Positions 18,378 to 27,295 are shown, counted from the first letter of the stretch. The stretch: DNA of 64,000 bases from a bacterium (GCA_016930535.1 JAFGGN010000046.1:124001-188000), one strand, 5' to 3'. The notes: a model not told the origin generated them from the letters alone. Numbers and translations are program-made.

Positions 18378-18701
18378 TCAATAATACTTCCCCCTTTCCG
18401 GTATTTTGACCTCTGTAATCCACTCCGAAAATACTCCGGGTACGGATACGGGATTCCCGAACACCTCTCCGACCAGTTCCCAGGGTCCTTTAACCGATAC
18501 ACCGAACCGGCTTGCCGGACCGACGCACTCGAAGCCCAGATCCAGAAGCGCACGGACGGCCCTGTCCCGGACCGTTTCATCCGCTTCATAAGGTGACAGG
18601 TCCCGGACTGCCGGGTCCTTGTCCTTGAGTACAAGGCCTGAACGGGACCGGAAGACAACATGAAGCACAATATACTCAGGCCGTTGCGGCAACTCCGTCA
18701 T
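18378..18701 (-). CDS. Stand-alone copy of the S8 peptidase N-terminal domain
   Basis: 107 residues, no signal peptide. It aligns by eye with residues 10-130 of the S8 peptidase upstream: LLDLGFECVGPASRFGVSV against LKAAGFQVMSKGRLGISI, KGPWELVGEVF against AGPQRLFTEYF, and KIPERGKYY against YIPRRGVYF at the end. I know of no name for it. The ATG lies 26 bases inside the radical SAM gene, with GGAGG about eight bases upstream. As this domain precedes the protease in the long gene, the free form may be an inhibitor, chaperone or leader-recognition partner. That is inference. Confidence 0.75.
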   Translation of the reverse strand: MTELPQRPEYIVLHVVFRSRSGLVLKDKDPAVRDLSPYEADETVRDRAVRALLDLGFECVGPASRFGVSVKGPWELVGEVFGNPVSVPGVFSEWITEVKIPERGKYY

Positions 18702-20028
18702 TCTCGATTTCCTCCGCGATCCAGCACCCCTTGTTGGCGCCGAACACATCCCCCTTGGCAAAATTGATGGCCCTGCAGCTGCCTGCGCATGCGGAAAGCC
18801 ATCTGCAATCACGGCAGGCGCCGTGCAGATCATGGACGGTGAGGCTCCGGAAATAATTCAGGAAACGCGATTGAATCCACACATCCGCAAAAGCATGACC
18901 GGCCACGCTGTCCGCCCGGACACCTTCGAAAAAGTGGCAGGGCAGCAGTTCGCCCGCCGGCGTAATCGTGCCATAGGCTCTGGCGCCGCCACACCCCAGG
19001 CTCTGACCCGGAGATGCCGGCTGAACGCAGGCGGTTCCCTGCACCATCTTTTCGAATTCAAGGGGAATGATGTTGATTTTTCTCCGCTTCCGTTCGGAAA
19101 TCAGCATTTCGGTAATTGCCTTCATCTCTGATGCCGTAATTTCCATGCCGGCAAAAGTCCCGCCGCGCCCCTTGGGTACAAACGGGATGAGCCTGAAATT
19201 CTGAACACCCAAGTTCTCGCATAAGGTAATAATATTCTTTATATCATGTCTATTGTTTTTTGACACCACGCTTCCGACCGTCAGGACATGTCCTGCTCCA
19301 AGAAGATGCCGGATGCCCCGGACGGCTTTTTCAAACGCCCGGTTTCCCGGACGCATTTTATCGTGTATCAGGGACGTGGAACCGTCCAGGCTGACCTGAA
19401 CATCGGCCCGCAGATCCCGCAGCCATTGTGCAATTTCCCGGGTGACAAGCGTTCCGTTTGTGGCCACCTGAATGCTCATACCCGAAGCGGCCACCGCTTC
19501 AGCCAGATTTTTAAACTCCGGATGCATCAGCGGTTCCCCTCCGCTGAAAGCGATGTTCTGTACACCGAAACCGGCCATTTCCCTGATCAGTTCAAAACAG
19601 CGGTCCACAGACAATTCGTCGCTGTTTCTTTTTCCTGCCGAAACCACACAGTGCAGACATTTTAAATTGCATAGCGACGTGATCTCCCAGAAAATCGTCC
19701 GGGGCGGTTCAATTGCATGCAGACGAACCGGCTTGTCTCGCCACCAGATTAATTCCGTCCGGGTCATGGCATCGAGTACCTGCAAAATCTTTTCACGCAG
19801 CAGGGACGGCTCCACATGGGGATACCTTCGTTCAAAATAATCCATGATTTCATTCAGGCTGCGTTCTCCATCGGCCAGCCTCAGAATTTCTGCAGCCTGC
19901 ACATTGAGCATCAGCGGCCGTTCCTGGAGATGATTCGACGTGGAAAACTGCGATGTGCCGGATTCCCTCCTGATCGGAAAGGCAAAATAAGGCACATCCG
20001 AATTCCGGTGGCATTCCATTGTCATCAT
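18676..20028 (-). CDS. Radical SAM/SPASM peptide-modifying enzyme with N-terminal PqqD-like domain
   Basis: 450 residues. Residues about 38-97 form a PqqD-like recognition domain (LNVQAAEILRLADGERSLNEIMDYF). The radical SAM cluster motif is Cys120-Cys124-Cys127 in SLCNLKCLHC, followed by GGEPLMHPEF. The C-terminus has SPASM cysteines (CVQPASPGQSLGCGG, LLPCHF, CRDCRWLSACAGSC, NKGCW) for auxiliary iron-sulfur clusters. It resembles PqqE, AlbA and related RiPP maturases. The start is the ATG at 20028 with AAGGAG six bases upstream; a reading frame to 20391 overlaps the S8 gene and is not used. It lies 104 bases after the S8 stop, and the small gene overlaps its end. Confidence 0.9.
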   Translation of the reverse strand: MMTMECHRNSDVPYFAFPIRRESGTSQFSTSNHLQERPLMLNVQAAEILRLADGERSLNEIMDYFERRYPHVEPSLLREKILQVLDAMTRTELIWWRDKPVRLHAIEPPRTIFWEITSLCNLKCLHCVVSAGKRNSDELSVDRCFELIREMAGFGVQNIAFSGGEPLMHPEFKNLAEAVAASGMSIQVATNGTLVTREIAQWLRDLRADVQVSLDGSTSLIHDKMRPGNRAFEKAVRGIRHLLGAGHVLTVGSVVSKNNRHDIKNIITLCENLGVQNFRLIPFVPKGRGGTFAGMEITASEMKAITEMLISERKRRKINIIPLEFEKMVQGTACVQPASPGQSLGCGGARAYGTITPAGELLPCHFFEGVRADSVAGHAFADVWIQSRFLNYFRSLTVHDLHGACRDCRWLSACAGSCRAINFAKGDVFGANKGCWIAEEIENDGVAATA

Positions 20029-20132
20029 TCCTTTCTCCTTATCTCGAAATAATCGATTTCGCGCGGACTGGTTGTCGAAATCCGGGGCCGCCGGACCGAT
20101 TCGTACGGACAGCCCCGGTATTTCACGTTCCG

Positions 20133-22064
20133 TCAAATTCCGGCTTTTGGATCGAACGGACCGGACTGACAGCCTTCGGTGTCCGGGAAGTTTCGATACT
20201 CTCCGGTCACACCCAGCTTTTTTAGCGTCTGATTGTACACCTGTCTGGCAGCCTCCGAAGCCTGGCGCAGTGCCTGGTTCTGTGACTGACTGACCGGGGA
20301 CCGGGCCTGTACCTGCATGACCTGTTCCTCGGGCATAAGAACCACAACCGGCACCAGGCGGTGCCTGACGCCTTCCACCGGCCTCACCCAATCCGGATCA
20401 CGGACCAGATCCCCCGGATCGATGGGTTCTTTCCAGGGGCCGGCCAGACAGTTGATGATCGGCGCCGGCGGGCAGGAATCAATAACCGGCGCGACATAAC
20501 ATTCGATGACCGGAGCCCTCCTGCAAAGGATTTCCAGAGGCGCCGCGGCACAGCGATACGGCGCTATTGCGCACTGAATCGGAGCCCGGGAACACTGAAT
20601 ATGCGGTGCCGGAGGACAGAGCGCTTCAATCGGCGCCACGTGACAGACTGTCGGTGCGACAGTACACAATACGACGGCAGGCGCCAGAGGGCATGGCCGT
20701 ACGCGATCCACGGCCGCCCCCACATGCAGCACGCCAGTGCCCGTGGCATCATCGACTCCGACTGCAGCCGCATCGCCCGCTGCACTGACACCCGTGGTCA
20801 CATCCACGCAGCTCGCCATCAGATGAGCCTTGATCTGGGCCGGCGTCAGACCGGAATTGGCCTCCAGCATCAATGCAGCTGCACCTGCTACCTGAGGAGC
20901 GGCGCTGGATGTGCCGCTGGCGACCAGCCATCCGTCATCCGCCGCAGTCTCATCCCCGTTGGGAAAAACGCCGCCGCTGAATGAATTGTCAAACAGGGCA
21001 TTCATCATCGTCGGCATCACGATGATTATGCCATTGGGTCCGTGTCCCGTGATCCCGCACATATCCGGACACTGTCTTCCGGGATTCTGGCCATTGGTCC
21101 CGCTCGAGGCATACGAAGACGCCTCCCAGCCCCCGCCGGCAATCGGATAGGCACCCCCCACTGAAACGACCTCGGACATGCATGCGGGCCATCCTATGGG
21201 TCCGCCGTTTCCGCATGCGAATACCACGGTAATGCCGTGCGTATTCACCGCATCCAGAATCTCGGCTTCCACCGCTGCATCCCACCACATTCCCCAGCTG
21301 CACGAAATCACCTGGACACCGTCCAGGATCGCCTGGCGTATGCCGGCCGCAGGATCGAAGTTCCACCCGTCGTCGATTTTGTAAAAATGAAAATCGCAGT
21401 CCGGCGCCACGGCCAGAAGATTCGCGGCGATTCCGGTACCGTGGCCGACTTCATCCTGATTCGCCAGTCCCACCATGGCATGCACCGTGATATTGTATCC
21501 CATGCCGTTATAATAGTCGTGACTCGCGATAAAACCGCTGTCCACCATGGCCGCACGGATCCCGGTACCACGGTATCCCCACGCATGCGCCTGGCTGGCA
21601 TTGGTCAGTGTGGCAATGTCATTGGGCGGCCGCAGGTGATAATATCCCGGCGTGGGCATGGGCCCCTCACCTGCAAAATAAACACCGCGTCTGGGGATAT
21701 ATATGCTCTCAGCCAATTCGGAAATATTAGACGGGATCTTGGCCTCTTCCTCCAGGTAATATGCTCTGGTCGTCAGTTTGGACCTGGGATTCACAGTGAG
21801 TTTGACGGTCCGGATACCGATTTTCGCCTTGAAATACTCGGTGAAAAGCCGCTGCGGACCCGCGATCGAAATGCCGAGCCTGCCTTTGGACATAACCTGA
21901 AATCCGGCTGCCTTCAGCTTTTCAGCCAGCTTTTCCGGATTTTCGGGCAATGCCTTATAAAAACCGATCGTCTTTGCCGAAAGCCCGGCTGTGTCCCGGA
22001 CAAGTGAGGCCCCGGTCTCCGAATGCAGCAGCACTTCGGCGTGTATGAGTTTCTCTTTCGCCAT
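20133..22064 (-). CDS. S8 (subtilisin-like) serine peptidase with Cys-x-x-Ala-Pro repeat tail
   Basis: 643 residues. No signal peptide. Residues 8-130 form an N-terminal domain ending YIPRRGVYF, with the core LKAAGFQVMSKGRLGISIAGP. The peptidase domain has Asp175 (MVDSG), His208 (GHGTG), Asn286 (CGNGG) and Ser386 (GTSSAAP). Residues 458-543 contain 11 Cys at spacings of 7-9; ten form CxxAP and the last CLAGP. A Gln-rich tail follows (VMQVQARSPVSQSQNQALRQ). AAGGAG precedes the ATG. It is the first gene of a three-gene cassette with a radical SAM enzyme and a stand-alone copy of its own N-terminal domain, so the tail may be the modified substrate. No other protease in the window has this tail. 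Confidence 0.9.
   Translation of the reverse strand: MAKEKLIHAEVLLHSETGASLVRDTAGLSAKTIGFYKALPENPEKLAEKLKAAGFQVMSKGRLGISIAGPQRLFTEYFKAKIGIRTVKLTVNPRSKLTTRAYYLEEEAKIPSNISELAESIYIPRRGVYFAGEGPMPTPGYYHLRPPNDIATLTNASQAHAWGYRGTGIRAAMVDSGFIASHDYYNGMGYNITVHAMVGLANQDEVGHGTGIAANLLAVAPDCDFHFYKIDDGWNFDPAAGIRQAILDGVQVISCSWGMWWDAAVEAEILDAVNTHGITVVFACGNGGPIGWPACMSEVVSVGGAYPIAGGGWEASSYASSGTNGQNPGRQCPDMCGITGHGPNGIIIVMPTMMNALFDNSFSGGVFPNGDETAADDGWLVASGTSSAAPQVAGAAALMLEANSGLTPAQIKAHLMASCVDVTTGVSAAGDAAAVGVDDATGTGVLHVGAAVDRVRPCPLAPAVVLCTVAPTVCHVAPIEALCPPAPHIQCSRAPIQCAIAPYRCAAAPLEILCRRAPVIECYVAPVIDSCPPAPIINCLAGPWKEPIDPGDLVRDPDWVRPVEGVRHRLVPVVVLMPEEQVMQVQARSPVSQSQNQALRQASEAARQVYNQTLKKLGVTGEYRNFPDTEGCQSGPFDPKAGI
20436..20693 (-). 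repeat. Coding repeat: eleven-Cys CxxAP array in the S8 peptidase
   Basis: Codons 458-543 of the S8 gene. Units by first Cys: 458 PLAP, 467 TVAP, 474 HVAP, 483 PPAP, 491 SRAP, 498 AIAP, 505 AAAP, 514 RRAP, 522 YVAP, 531 PPAP, 539 LAGP. Between AP and the next Cys are two to four mostly hydrophobic or small residues. The DNA of the units varies, so it is conserved at protein level. Confidence 0.93.
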
Positions 22065-22401
22065 AACGACTCCTTCCTTTGTTTTGAAAACCTTTCCGGG
22101 ACCTTCGGCCGGCCCGTGGAATCCCGGAAAAAAATGAACATGCATGGATCATGTGAACATGGATAAAGAGCGGAAAAGAGCTGTTATTCTCTCAGAAAAA
22201 TGATGTCGACACAGTCGGAGGGCTTTTTTTCATACTTGATCATTTGTCCGGAAAATGCTATCCGGGTGTCCGGAAAAGTCCGGGGGGCCCGTCCGATAAC
22301 GGGCCCCCCTTCACTTTGACCGCGCTGAGGCAGCCGTGCCATGTTAACCCGACAGGCTCCCAGTGACCCGTCAGGCAAATCCGGTTCAACTTATATGCAA
22401 C
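22065..22401. other. Intergenic region before the S8 cassette
   Basis: No gene is evident in these 337 bases. On the minus strand it holds the large inverted repeat at 22282-22309 and a direct repeat TTTTCCGGACA (two copies, about 22 bases apart). A 19-codon frame starting MIKYEKKPSDC (stop near 22184) lacks a clear ribosome site. AAGGAG for the S8 gene ends it. I see no consensus -35/-10 pair, so the S8 promoter is unassigned. Confidence 0.5.
22282..22309 (-). terminator. GC-rich inverted repeat, probable terminator of the lamin-tail/PLD gene
   Basis: Arms GGGGGGCCCGT and ACGGGCCCCCC (11 bp) close a 6-base loop. It lies about 95 bases past the stop of the gene at 22402-25680. A T-run is missing on the minus strand (GGACTTTTCC follows), so it may be a weak or factor-dependent terminator. 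Confidence 0.55.
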
Positions 22402-25400
22402 CTACTGGATCAGCATAATTTTCATCTGATCCTGAAAAACGGGGCTTGAAAACCGAACCACATAAATCCCGCTTGAAACCTTTCTGCCGGATGTGTCCAC
22501 ACCATCCCATCCGAGACAATACGAACCGGGATCATAGGCCCGGTCCGTCAGCAGGCAGACATGCTGCCCGCATACGTTCAGCACCTGAATGCAAATACGG
22601 GCCTGTTCCGGGATCCGGAACCCGAACCGGGTTTCCCCGTTGAAGGGATTCGGACCATTCCGGTGCAGCTCCCAGCGACCCGGAAGCGATTGCTCATGCA
22701 GCCCCGTGCCGGCCTCATGATACCGGCTCACAAACTCCTGTGTGTACTGATCCGCCAGTTCCGCATCATGAATGATCAGCACATTTTCATGATTGCGGTC
22801 TTCTGCGCTTCGAGTCCAGTTGTAGGATCCGGTGATCACGATGGGATCCGAATCCGTGCAGGCATCGATCACGGCATACTTGTGATGCAGGCACACGGTA
22901 CCGGAATAGCACCGGACAAGGCCGGGGAACGCTTCCCGTAATGCAGGCCACTGGCTGTACTCTCCATCAGCGTGAATCTGGGGCCCATCGATCAAACCGC
23001 GAATCCTGACCTGCCCTGAAACCGATTTCCCGATCAGGCTCCCGGCCAGACGGTCCTGTGTAAACGAAAACATGCAGAAATCCACATGATGATCCGCACT
23101 CAGAAGCGCTTTTTCAATGCCGCGGCAGGCACTGCCTTCAGGGGACCAGAAAATTTCAGCAAGCGTTTCACCGACCATCACACGGCCGGGAACAATCACG
23201 CGACGGCCATTGCCGAATACCGACTGTTCCGGATCCGGGACGTCCGTGCGGCTGCCCCAGAGCTGTTCGAATCCACAGGTAAAAACGGCCGCAAGAGCAG
23301 GATCCTGAACGAGTATCACGTTCTCCAAGGGCTCGGAATACGATCCATAGTCCGTGGGATTGAAAGATCCGGTCCACACCCAGTCATCGGTCCATATCGC
23401 CCTGTCCCTGTGGTCAAAAACCGCAAATTTGTGATGCATGATTCCGGTATTTTCCGGTTCGCTATCTGCATCGGTCATGACCGGGATGCCCGCTGCAATC
23501 AAATCCTTTACGGCCTGCTCCGACACTTCATCCTGTTCACAGATAAAACGCACCGAAACACCCCTTTCTCGGGCCCCGATCAGCGCATTACCGATATCCC
23601 TGTCTGTCAGTTTCATAAAACAGGCATCAATGCTCGATGAAGCGGCCTGTATCCGCTCGGTCAGACGCCCGTGAAGATCTTCGCTGCCTGTGGCCGGACG
23701 GATTTCCGCCTCCTCAGGACTGACGGTTCCATTGAAATACGCTTCGATGATGCCTGTCGATTCTCCGGGGGATCGCGTGACGAAAACAGCTTCGGCCGAA
23801 CCGATCCGGGACTCTCCGTTTTCACAGTACACCCGGTACAAATAGACGGACGCCGGATCGAGCCCTGTCAAACCGATGCAATGGCGTGTGTTCATCGACC
23901 CCTGGATAATCATACTGTCACCCGGCTGTTTCCAGGCAGCAACCCGGGACCGGCATGAATCGCTGGTCTCGAAACACAGTGTCACACCGGTGTCCTCCCA
24001 ATCCGACACCGCCGGTACCTGCAGAAACTGCAATGCGCTCAGGGGTTCGAAATCTTCACTGGTCCGGGGTCTCAAACAGTAATCACCGGTGTATGGAGGG
24101 CCCGGATCCTGTTCTCCGGGCTTGACCTGCACGAGATATCCTGTGACATGCATGCGTCCAAGCGGCATGACAATGTCCGTATCAGGATCCAGATCGATAC
24201 GGCAGGACCCGGTGGAATCGGACAGCAAACCGCTGTCCGCATCAAAATCCACATTCCGTATACGGATCAGACGGCCCTCATCGGGTTCGGTGCCGTCCGG
24301 TTGAAAAGCATTATTCAGATCCCTGCAGTTTCTGTCACAGGGTGCCGGCAATGGACGATGTCGTGAAAGCACGACGAGACGGCCGGGATCCGGCACAATC
24401 TCCGTCATTCCCCGGAACTGGTCCAGTGTTCCTGTCACGGCCATTGAATCGCCCTCTGTCAGTGACATCATCGGACCACCATGCGAGAACAGCCGTATGC
24501 CTCCGGAAGGGTCCTGCAACCAGGCTTCGTTGCACACGGGTGAAAAAACGCCGCTTGCGGCCGTGACTATACCGGAAACCGAAATGCGCAATCCCAGATC
24601 CACCGGAATCCCGTTCATGTCGTTATAATGCAATAATGCGATATCCGTCACTGCGGGTTCCACATCCAGAACCGGAAATTCGGAAAGGGCCGGACACGGG
24701 GAGCCTGCATCCCCGGAGCCCGTAAAAACCGCCCACGGATATGCCCCGGGCTCTGCGGGCACCGGGCTTTGCAGGAATCCGATGACAATCGAGTCGGCCC
24801 CGGCAACAGCTACGTCTGAGATCAGCAAAGTGTCACCCCTGAATTCCGCCTCCCCTCCGGGGAACCGTTCCACGGAAATCGTAATCCGGTCGATATCCCT
24901 GTCCAGGCTCCAGGGAGGAAGGATCCGTATTGTCCGGATGATGCGGCTGGTGTCACCGGATAAAATCAGCCGTATATCCGCCTGTGTATCCGCGAATACC
25001 CATCGCGGATCGATCCTTGCGCCGCCAGAACCCGGAGATTCTCCGGAAGCCGGTTCCCGGGCGCTCCCCGTGTTTTGCGGACACACGGCATCCGGGGGCT
25101 GAACCACAAAATCGGCTCCATTGTCATCCGAATCATATCCATTGCCTGCATGGGCCTCGTGTCCTCCGCTTTGCAGGCTTTCGGCGGTGGACGCCGGGGA
25201 TGCCTTTCGTTCCAGCGACCCGCCGTCTTCAGTGCTGCCCGCATCCGCGGTGCCTTCAGGCATGTCTCCGCCCTTCCATGCCACTCTGTCCGCCTCTGCC
25301 TCTGCGGGATCGAGCAAAGCGACCGTGCCTCCGCTGTTGCTCAATCCCACGGAACGCTGGCTGGACTCGGCCGCGTCCGGCAGAGGCATCACATCCTCCC

Positions 25401-25680
25401 CGCCCCACAAAAAAAATCCCCCCGGCTGTATTCGATGGGTATCGGTGAATACCACCTTGCTGCGCCAGGTGCTGCCTGACATACTTTTGTACCGAATGGA
25501 CCATCCGCTCAGAAATACGGTATCCGCCGTGGGATTGTACAGCTCCACGAATTCCTCGTTCAGCCCGCTGCGCTCATCATAGCGGATTTCACTGATCACC
25601 GGATGATTGGCCGTCTGTGCGCAAATACTGATGCAGGACAATACAATTCCGAAAAACCAGTTTGAATCACATCCTCTCAC
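22402..25680 (-). CDS. Exported lamin-tail, OB-fold and twin phospholipase D protein with T9SS tail
   Basis: 1092 residues. A signal peptide ends near SICAQ. A lamin-tail domain (VISEIRYDERSGLNEEFVELYNP) is followed near 370-480 by an OB-fold-like segment (ISVSGIVTAASGVFSP, AWLQDPSGGIRLF, VTGTLDQFRGMTEI). Two PLD motifs are present: HHKFAVFD with GSFNPTD, and HHKYAVID with GSYNWTRSAEDRNHEN. The end (NGPNPFNGETRF, VSSGIYVVRF) is a type A sorting domain. It probably acts as a secreted phosphodiesterase or nuclease. Behind a consensus promoter. Confidence 0.9.
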   Translation of the reverse strand: MRGCDSNWFFGIVLSCISICAQTANHPVISEIRYDERSGLNEEFVELYNPTADTVFLSGWSIRYKSMSGSTWRSKVVFTDTHRIQPGGFFLWGGEDVMPLPDAAESSQRSVGLSNSGGTVALLDPAEAEADRVAWKGGDMPEGTADAGSTEDGGSLERKASPASTAESLQSGGHEAHAGNGYDSDDNGADFVVQPPDAVCPQNTGSAREPASGESPGSGGARIDPRWVFADTQADIRLILSGDTSRIIRTIRILPPWSLDRDIDRITISVERFPGGEAEFRGDTLLISDVAVAGADSIVIGFLQSPVPAEPGAYPWAVFTGSGDAGSPCPALSEFPVLDVEPAVTDIALLHYNDMNGIPVDLGLRISVSGIVTAASGVFSPVCNEAWLQDPSGGIRLFSHGGPMMSLTEGDSMAVTGTLDQFRGMTEIVPDPGRLVVLSRHRPLPAPCDRNCRDLNNAFQPDGTEPDEGRLIRIRNVDFDADSGLLSDSTGSCRIDLDPDTDIVMPLGRMHVTGYLVQVKPGEQDPGPPYTGDYCLRPRTSEDFEPLSALQFLQVPAVSDWEDTGVTLCFETSDSCRSRVAAWKQPGDSMIIQGSMNTRHCIGLTGLDPASVYLYRVYCENGESRIGSAEAVFVTRSPGESTGIIEAYFNGTVSPEEAEIRPATGSEDLHGRLTERIQAASSSIDACFMKLTDRDIGNALIGARERGVSVRFICEQDEVSEQAVKDLIAAGIPVMTDADSEPENTGIMHHKFAVFDHRDRAIWTDDWVWTGSFNPTDYGSYSEPLENVILVQDPALAAVFTCGFEQLWGSRTDVPDPEQSVFGNGRRVIVPGRVMVGETLAEIFWSPEGSACRGIEKALLSADHHVDFCMFSFTQDRLAGSLIGKSVSGQVRIRGLIDGPQIHADGEYSQWPALREAFPGLVRCYSGTVCLHHKYAVIDACTDSDPIVITGSYNWTRSAEDRNHENVLIIHDAELADQYTQEFVSRYHEAGTGLHEQSLPGRWELHRNGPNPFNGETRFGFRIPEQARICIQVLNVCGQHVCLLTDRAYDPGSYCLGWDGVDTSGRKVSSGIYVVRFSSPVFQDQMKIMLIQ

Positions 25681-25752
25681 AGAACCCCCCTCCTGAAATA
25701 CGGATCGCTTGGACTTGAAATTGTTGAATGAAATTTTAACTGGGAATGCAAT

Positions 25753-25781
25753 AATATATGCAAGGAAAAATGATTTGTCAA
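25753..25781 (-). promoter_or_regulatory. Consensus promoter of the lamin-tail/PLD gene
   Basis: TTGACA (25776-25781) and TATATT (25753-25758) are 17 bases apart on the minus strand. Transcription would start near 25746, about 65 bases before the ATG at 25680. Confidence 0.85.
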
Positions 25782-25806
25782 GAATTATTTACATCTTTTT
25801 CGTATT

Positions 25807-26397
25807 TTATTGCGTTTTATTTATCTTTTTTATCAGCAATTGTATCTGAAGCAGAGACCGTCGGCCGTCGACAAGACGAAAACCGGACTTTTCCACCAGG
25901 TTTCTCCATGGTTGCGCAGGATATAAAGTCAGTCTGTGTCCCAGAATTAAGCGGAGGACATTCGGAAACGAACGAGGCGCTGCAGTAAACAGAAGATATC
26001 CCGAAGGTTCCAGCACCCGGTGTATTTCAGCAAGAAGGGAGACCCGCTCAGGTATATATTCGGACACGCCCACACAGGTGCAAAAAGGCACGGACGAATT
26101 TTTAAACGGCAGTGTCTGAATATCCGCAACAATGGCTGCCAGATCCGGGTTCCGTTTCACTGCCTGCCTGAGCATGGCTATGGAACGGTCCACGGCCACG
26201 ACCGGAACACCCCCTGGAAAAACATCCAGGGACGAACCCGTTCCCGTTCCCAGATCGACGATGGTTTTCAGCTGACCAGCGGATTCCGGCAGAAGTTCAC
26301 TGAGATGGCGTTTTTCTTTAATGAGGATTTTTTTCAGACCCGGCAGGGATCGGGCCCTGTCATATATGCCTGCTTTCACTGACCAGAGGAATCTCAT
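25807..26397 (-). CDS. SAM-dependent class I methyltransferase
   Basis: 196 residues. The SAM-binding GxGxG motif is visible in TIVDLGTGTGSSLDVF, then AVDRSIAMLRQA (motif II) and ADIQTLPFKNSS (motif III). This is the methyltransferase 11/25 fold; the substrate is unknown. It follows purine nucleoside phosphorylase by 16 bases and is probably cotranscribed. Confidence 0.82.
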   Translation of the reverse strand: MRFLWSVKAGIYDRARSLPGLKKILIKEKRHLSELLPESAGQLKTIVDLGTGTGSSLDVFPGGVPVVAVDRSIAMLRQAVKRNPDLAAIVADIQTLPFKNSSVPFCTCVGVSEYIPERVSLLAEIHRVLEPSGYLLFTAAPRSFPNVLRLILGHRLTLYPAQPWRNLVEKSGFRLVDGRRSLLQIQLLIKKINKTQ

Positions 26398-26413
26398 GAT
26401 ACATTCCTGAGCC

Positions 26414-27253
26414 CTAGTCCGCCCCGGCTCCCATTCTCCCCACGATGCCGGTTAAAAGCCCGACAAAGGTTTCCTGGATCCGGCCGGCCGTTTCCTTGAC
26501 CTCGAGATGACTCAGGGGCCGGCTTCCCAGACCCGTGGCCGGATTGGTGATGCATGAAATGCCCAGCACATGCATGCCCATTTGTACGGCGACAATCACT
26601 TCGGGTACCGTGGACATGCACACGGCATCGCCTCCCAGGATTTGCAGCATCCGGACCTCGCTGGCTGTCTCGTAACTGGGTCCCGTTGTGACGGCAAGCA
26701 CGCCTTGCCTGAGGGTGATTTTCAACGCTTTGGCCGTCACCACGGCAAGATCCCTGAGCTCCGGATCATAGGGCGCGGACATATCGGGAAAACGCGTATC
26801 CGCTTCCGGATCGAAGTATCCGATGAGAGGATTCGTGCCCATCAGATTGATATGATCCGTGATCAGCATCAGATCACCCGCAGAAAATTCCGGATTCAGA
26901 CCGCCGGCCGCATTGGTCACGATCAGCCGCTTCACACCCAGTCTTCCCAGAACCCGTACACAAAAGGTCACCTGATCCATGGTGTAGCCTTCATAGTAGT
27001 GAACGCGGCCCTGAAGCACAAACACGGGAACCGATCCCATGCGGCCGCATACCAGGCGTCCTGAATGCCCGGCAACAGTGGATTCGGGCCAATGCGGAAT
27101 GGAGGCGGTTTCCACGGCCTGCCGCCCGTCCAGCCGGTCCGCCAGCGGGCCCAGACCGGAGCCCAGAATCAAACCCGTGTCTGCTTTAAAATCTCCGAAC
27201 CGTACCCGGATCGCAGAGGCAGCCTCGTCCACTTTCGATTTCAATGAATGCAT
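26414..27253 (-). CDS. punA: Purine-nucleoside phosphorylase (PNP I, trimeric)
   Basis: 279 residues. Family segments: LGSGLGPLADRL, AGHSGRLVCG, GRVHYYEGY, VTNAAGGLNPEFSAGDLMLITDHINLMGTNPL, TGPSYETASEVRML, GGDAVCMSTVPEVIVA. It cleaves purine nucleosides with phosphate, in salvage. It faces the bioY operon across a 76-base gap. Confidence 0.95.
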   Translation of the reverse strand: MHSLKSKVDEAASAIRVRFGDFKADTGLILGSGLGPLADRLDGRQAVETASIPHWPESTVAGHSGRLVCGRMGSVPVFVLQGRVHYYEGYTMDQVTFCVRVLGRLGVKRLIVTNAAGGLNPEFSAGDLMLITDHINLMGTNPLIGYFDPEADTRFPDMSAPYDPELRDLAVVTAKALKITLRQGVLAVTTGPSYETASEVRMLQILGGDAVCMSTVPEVIVAVQMGMHVLGISCITNPATGLGSRPLSHLEVKETAGRIQETFVGLLTGIVGRMGAGAD

Positions 27254-27295
27254 GGATCAAAGATATGTATTGGCTCCGGTAAATCCAAATTAAAT

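Noticed and set aside
20029..20391. N-terminal extension of the radical SAM gene to 20391
   Set aside because: It overlaps the S8 gene in another frame and lacks any similarity; the ATG at 20028 has an AAGGAG.
22184..22378. A short peptide frame (MIKYEKKPSDC...) ahead of the S8 gene
   Set aside because: No ribosome site and no conserved feature; too weak to call a precursor.
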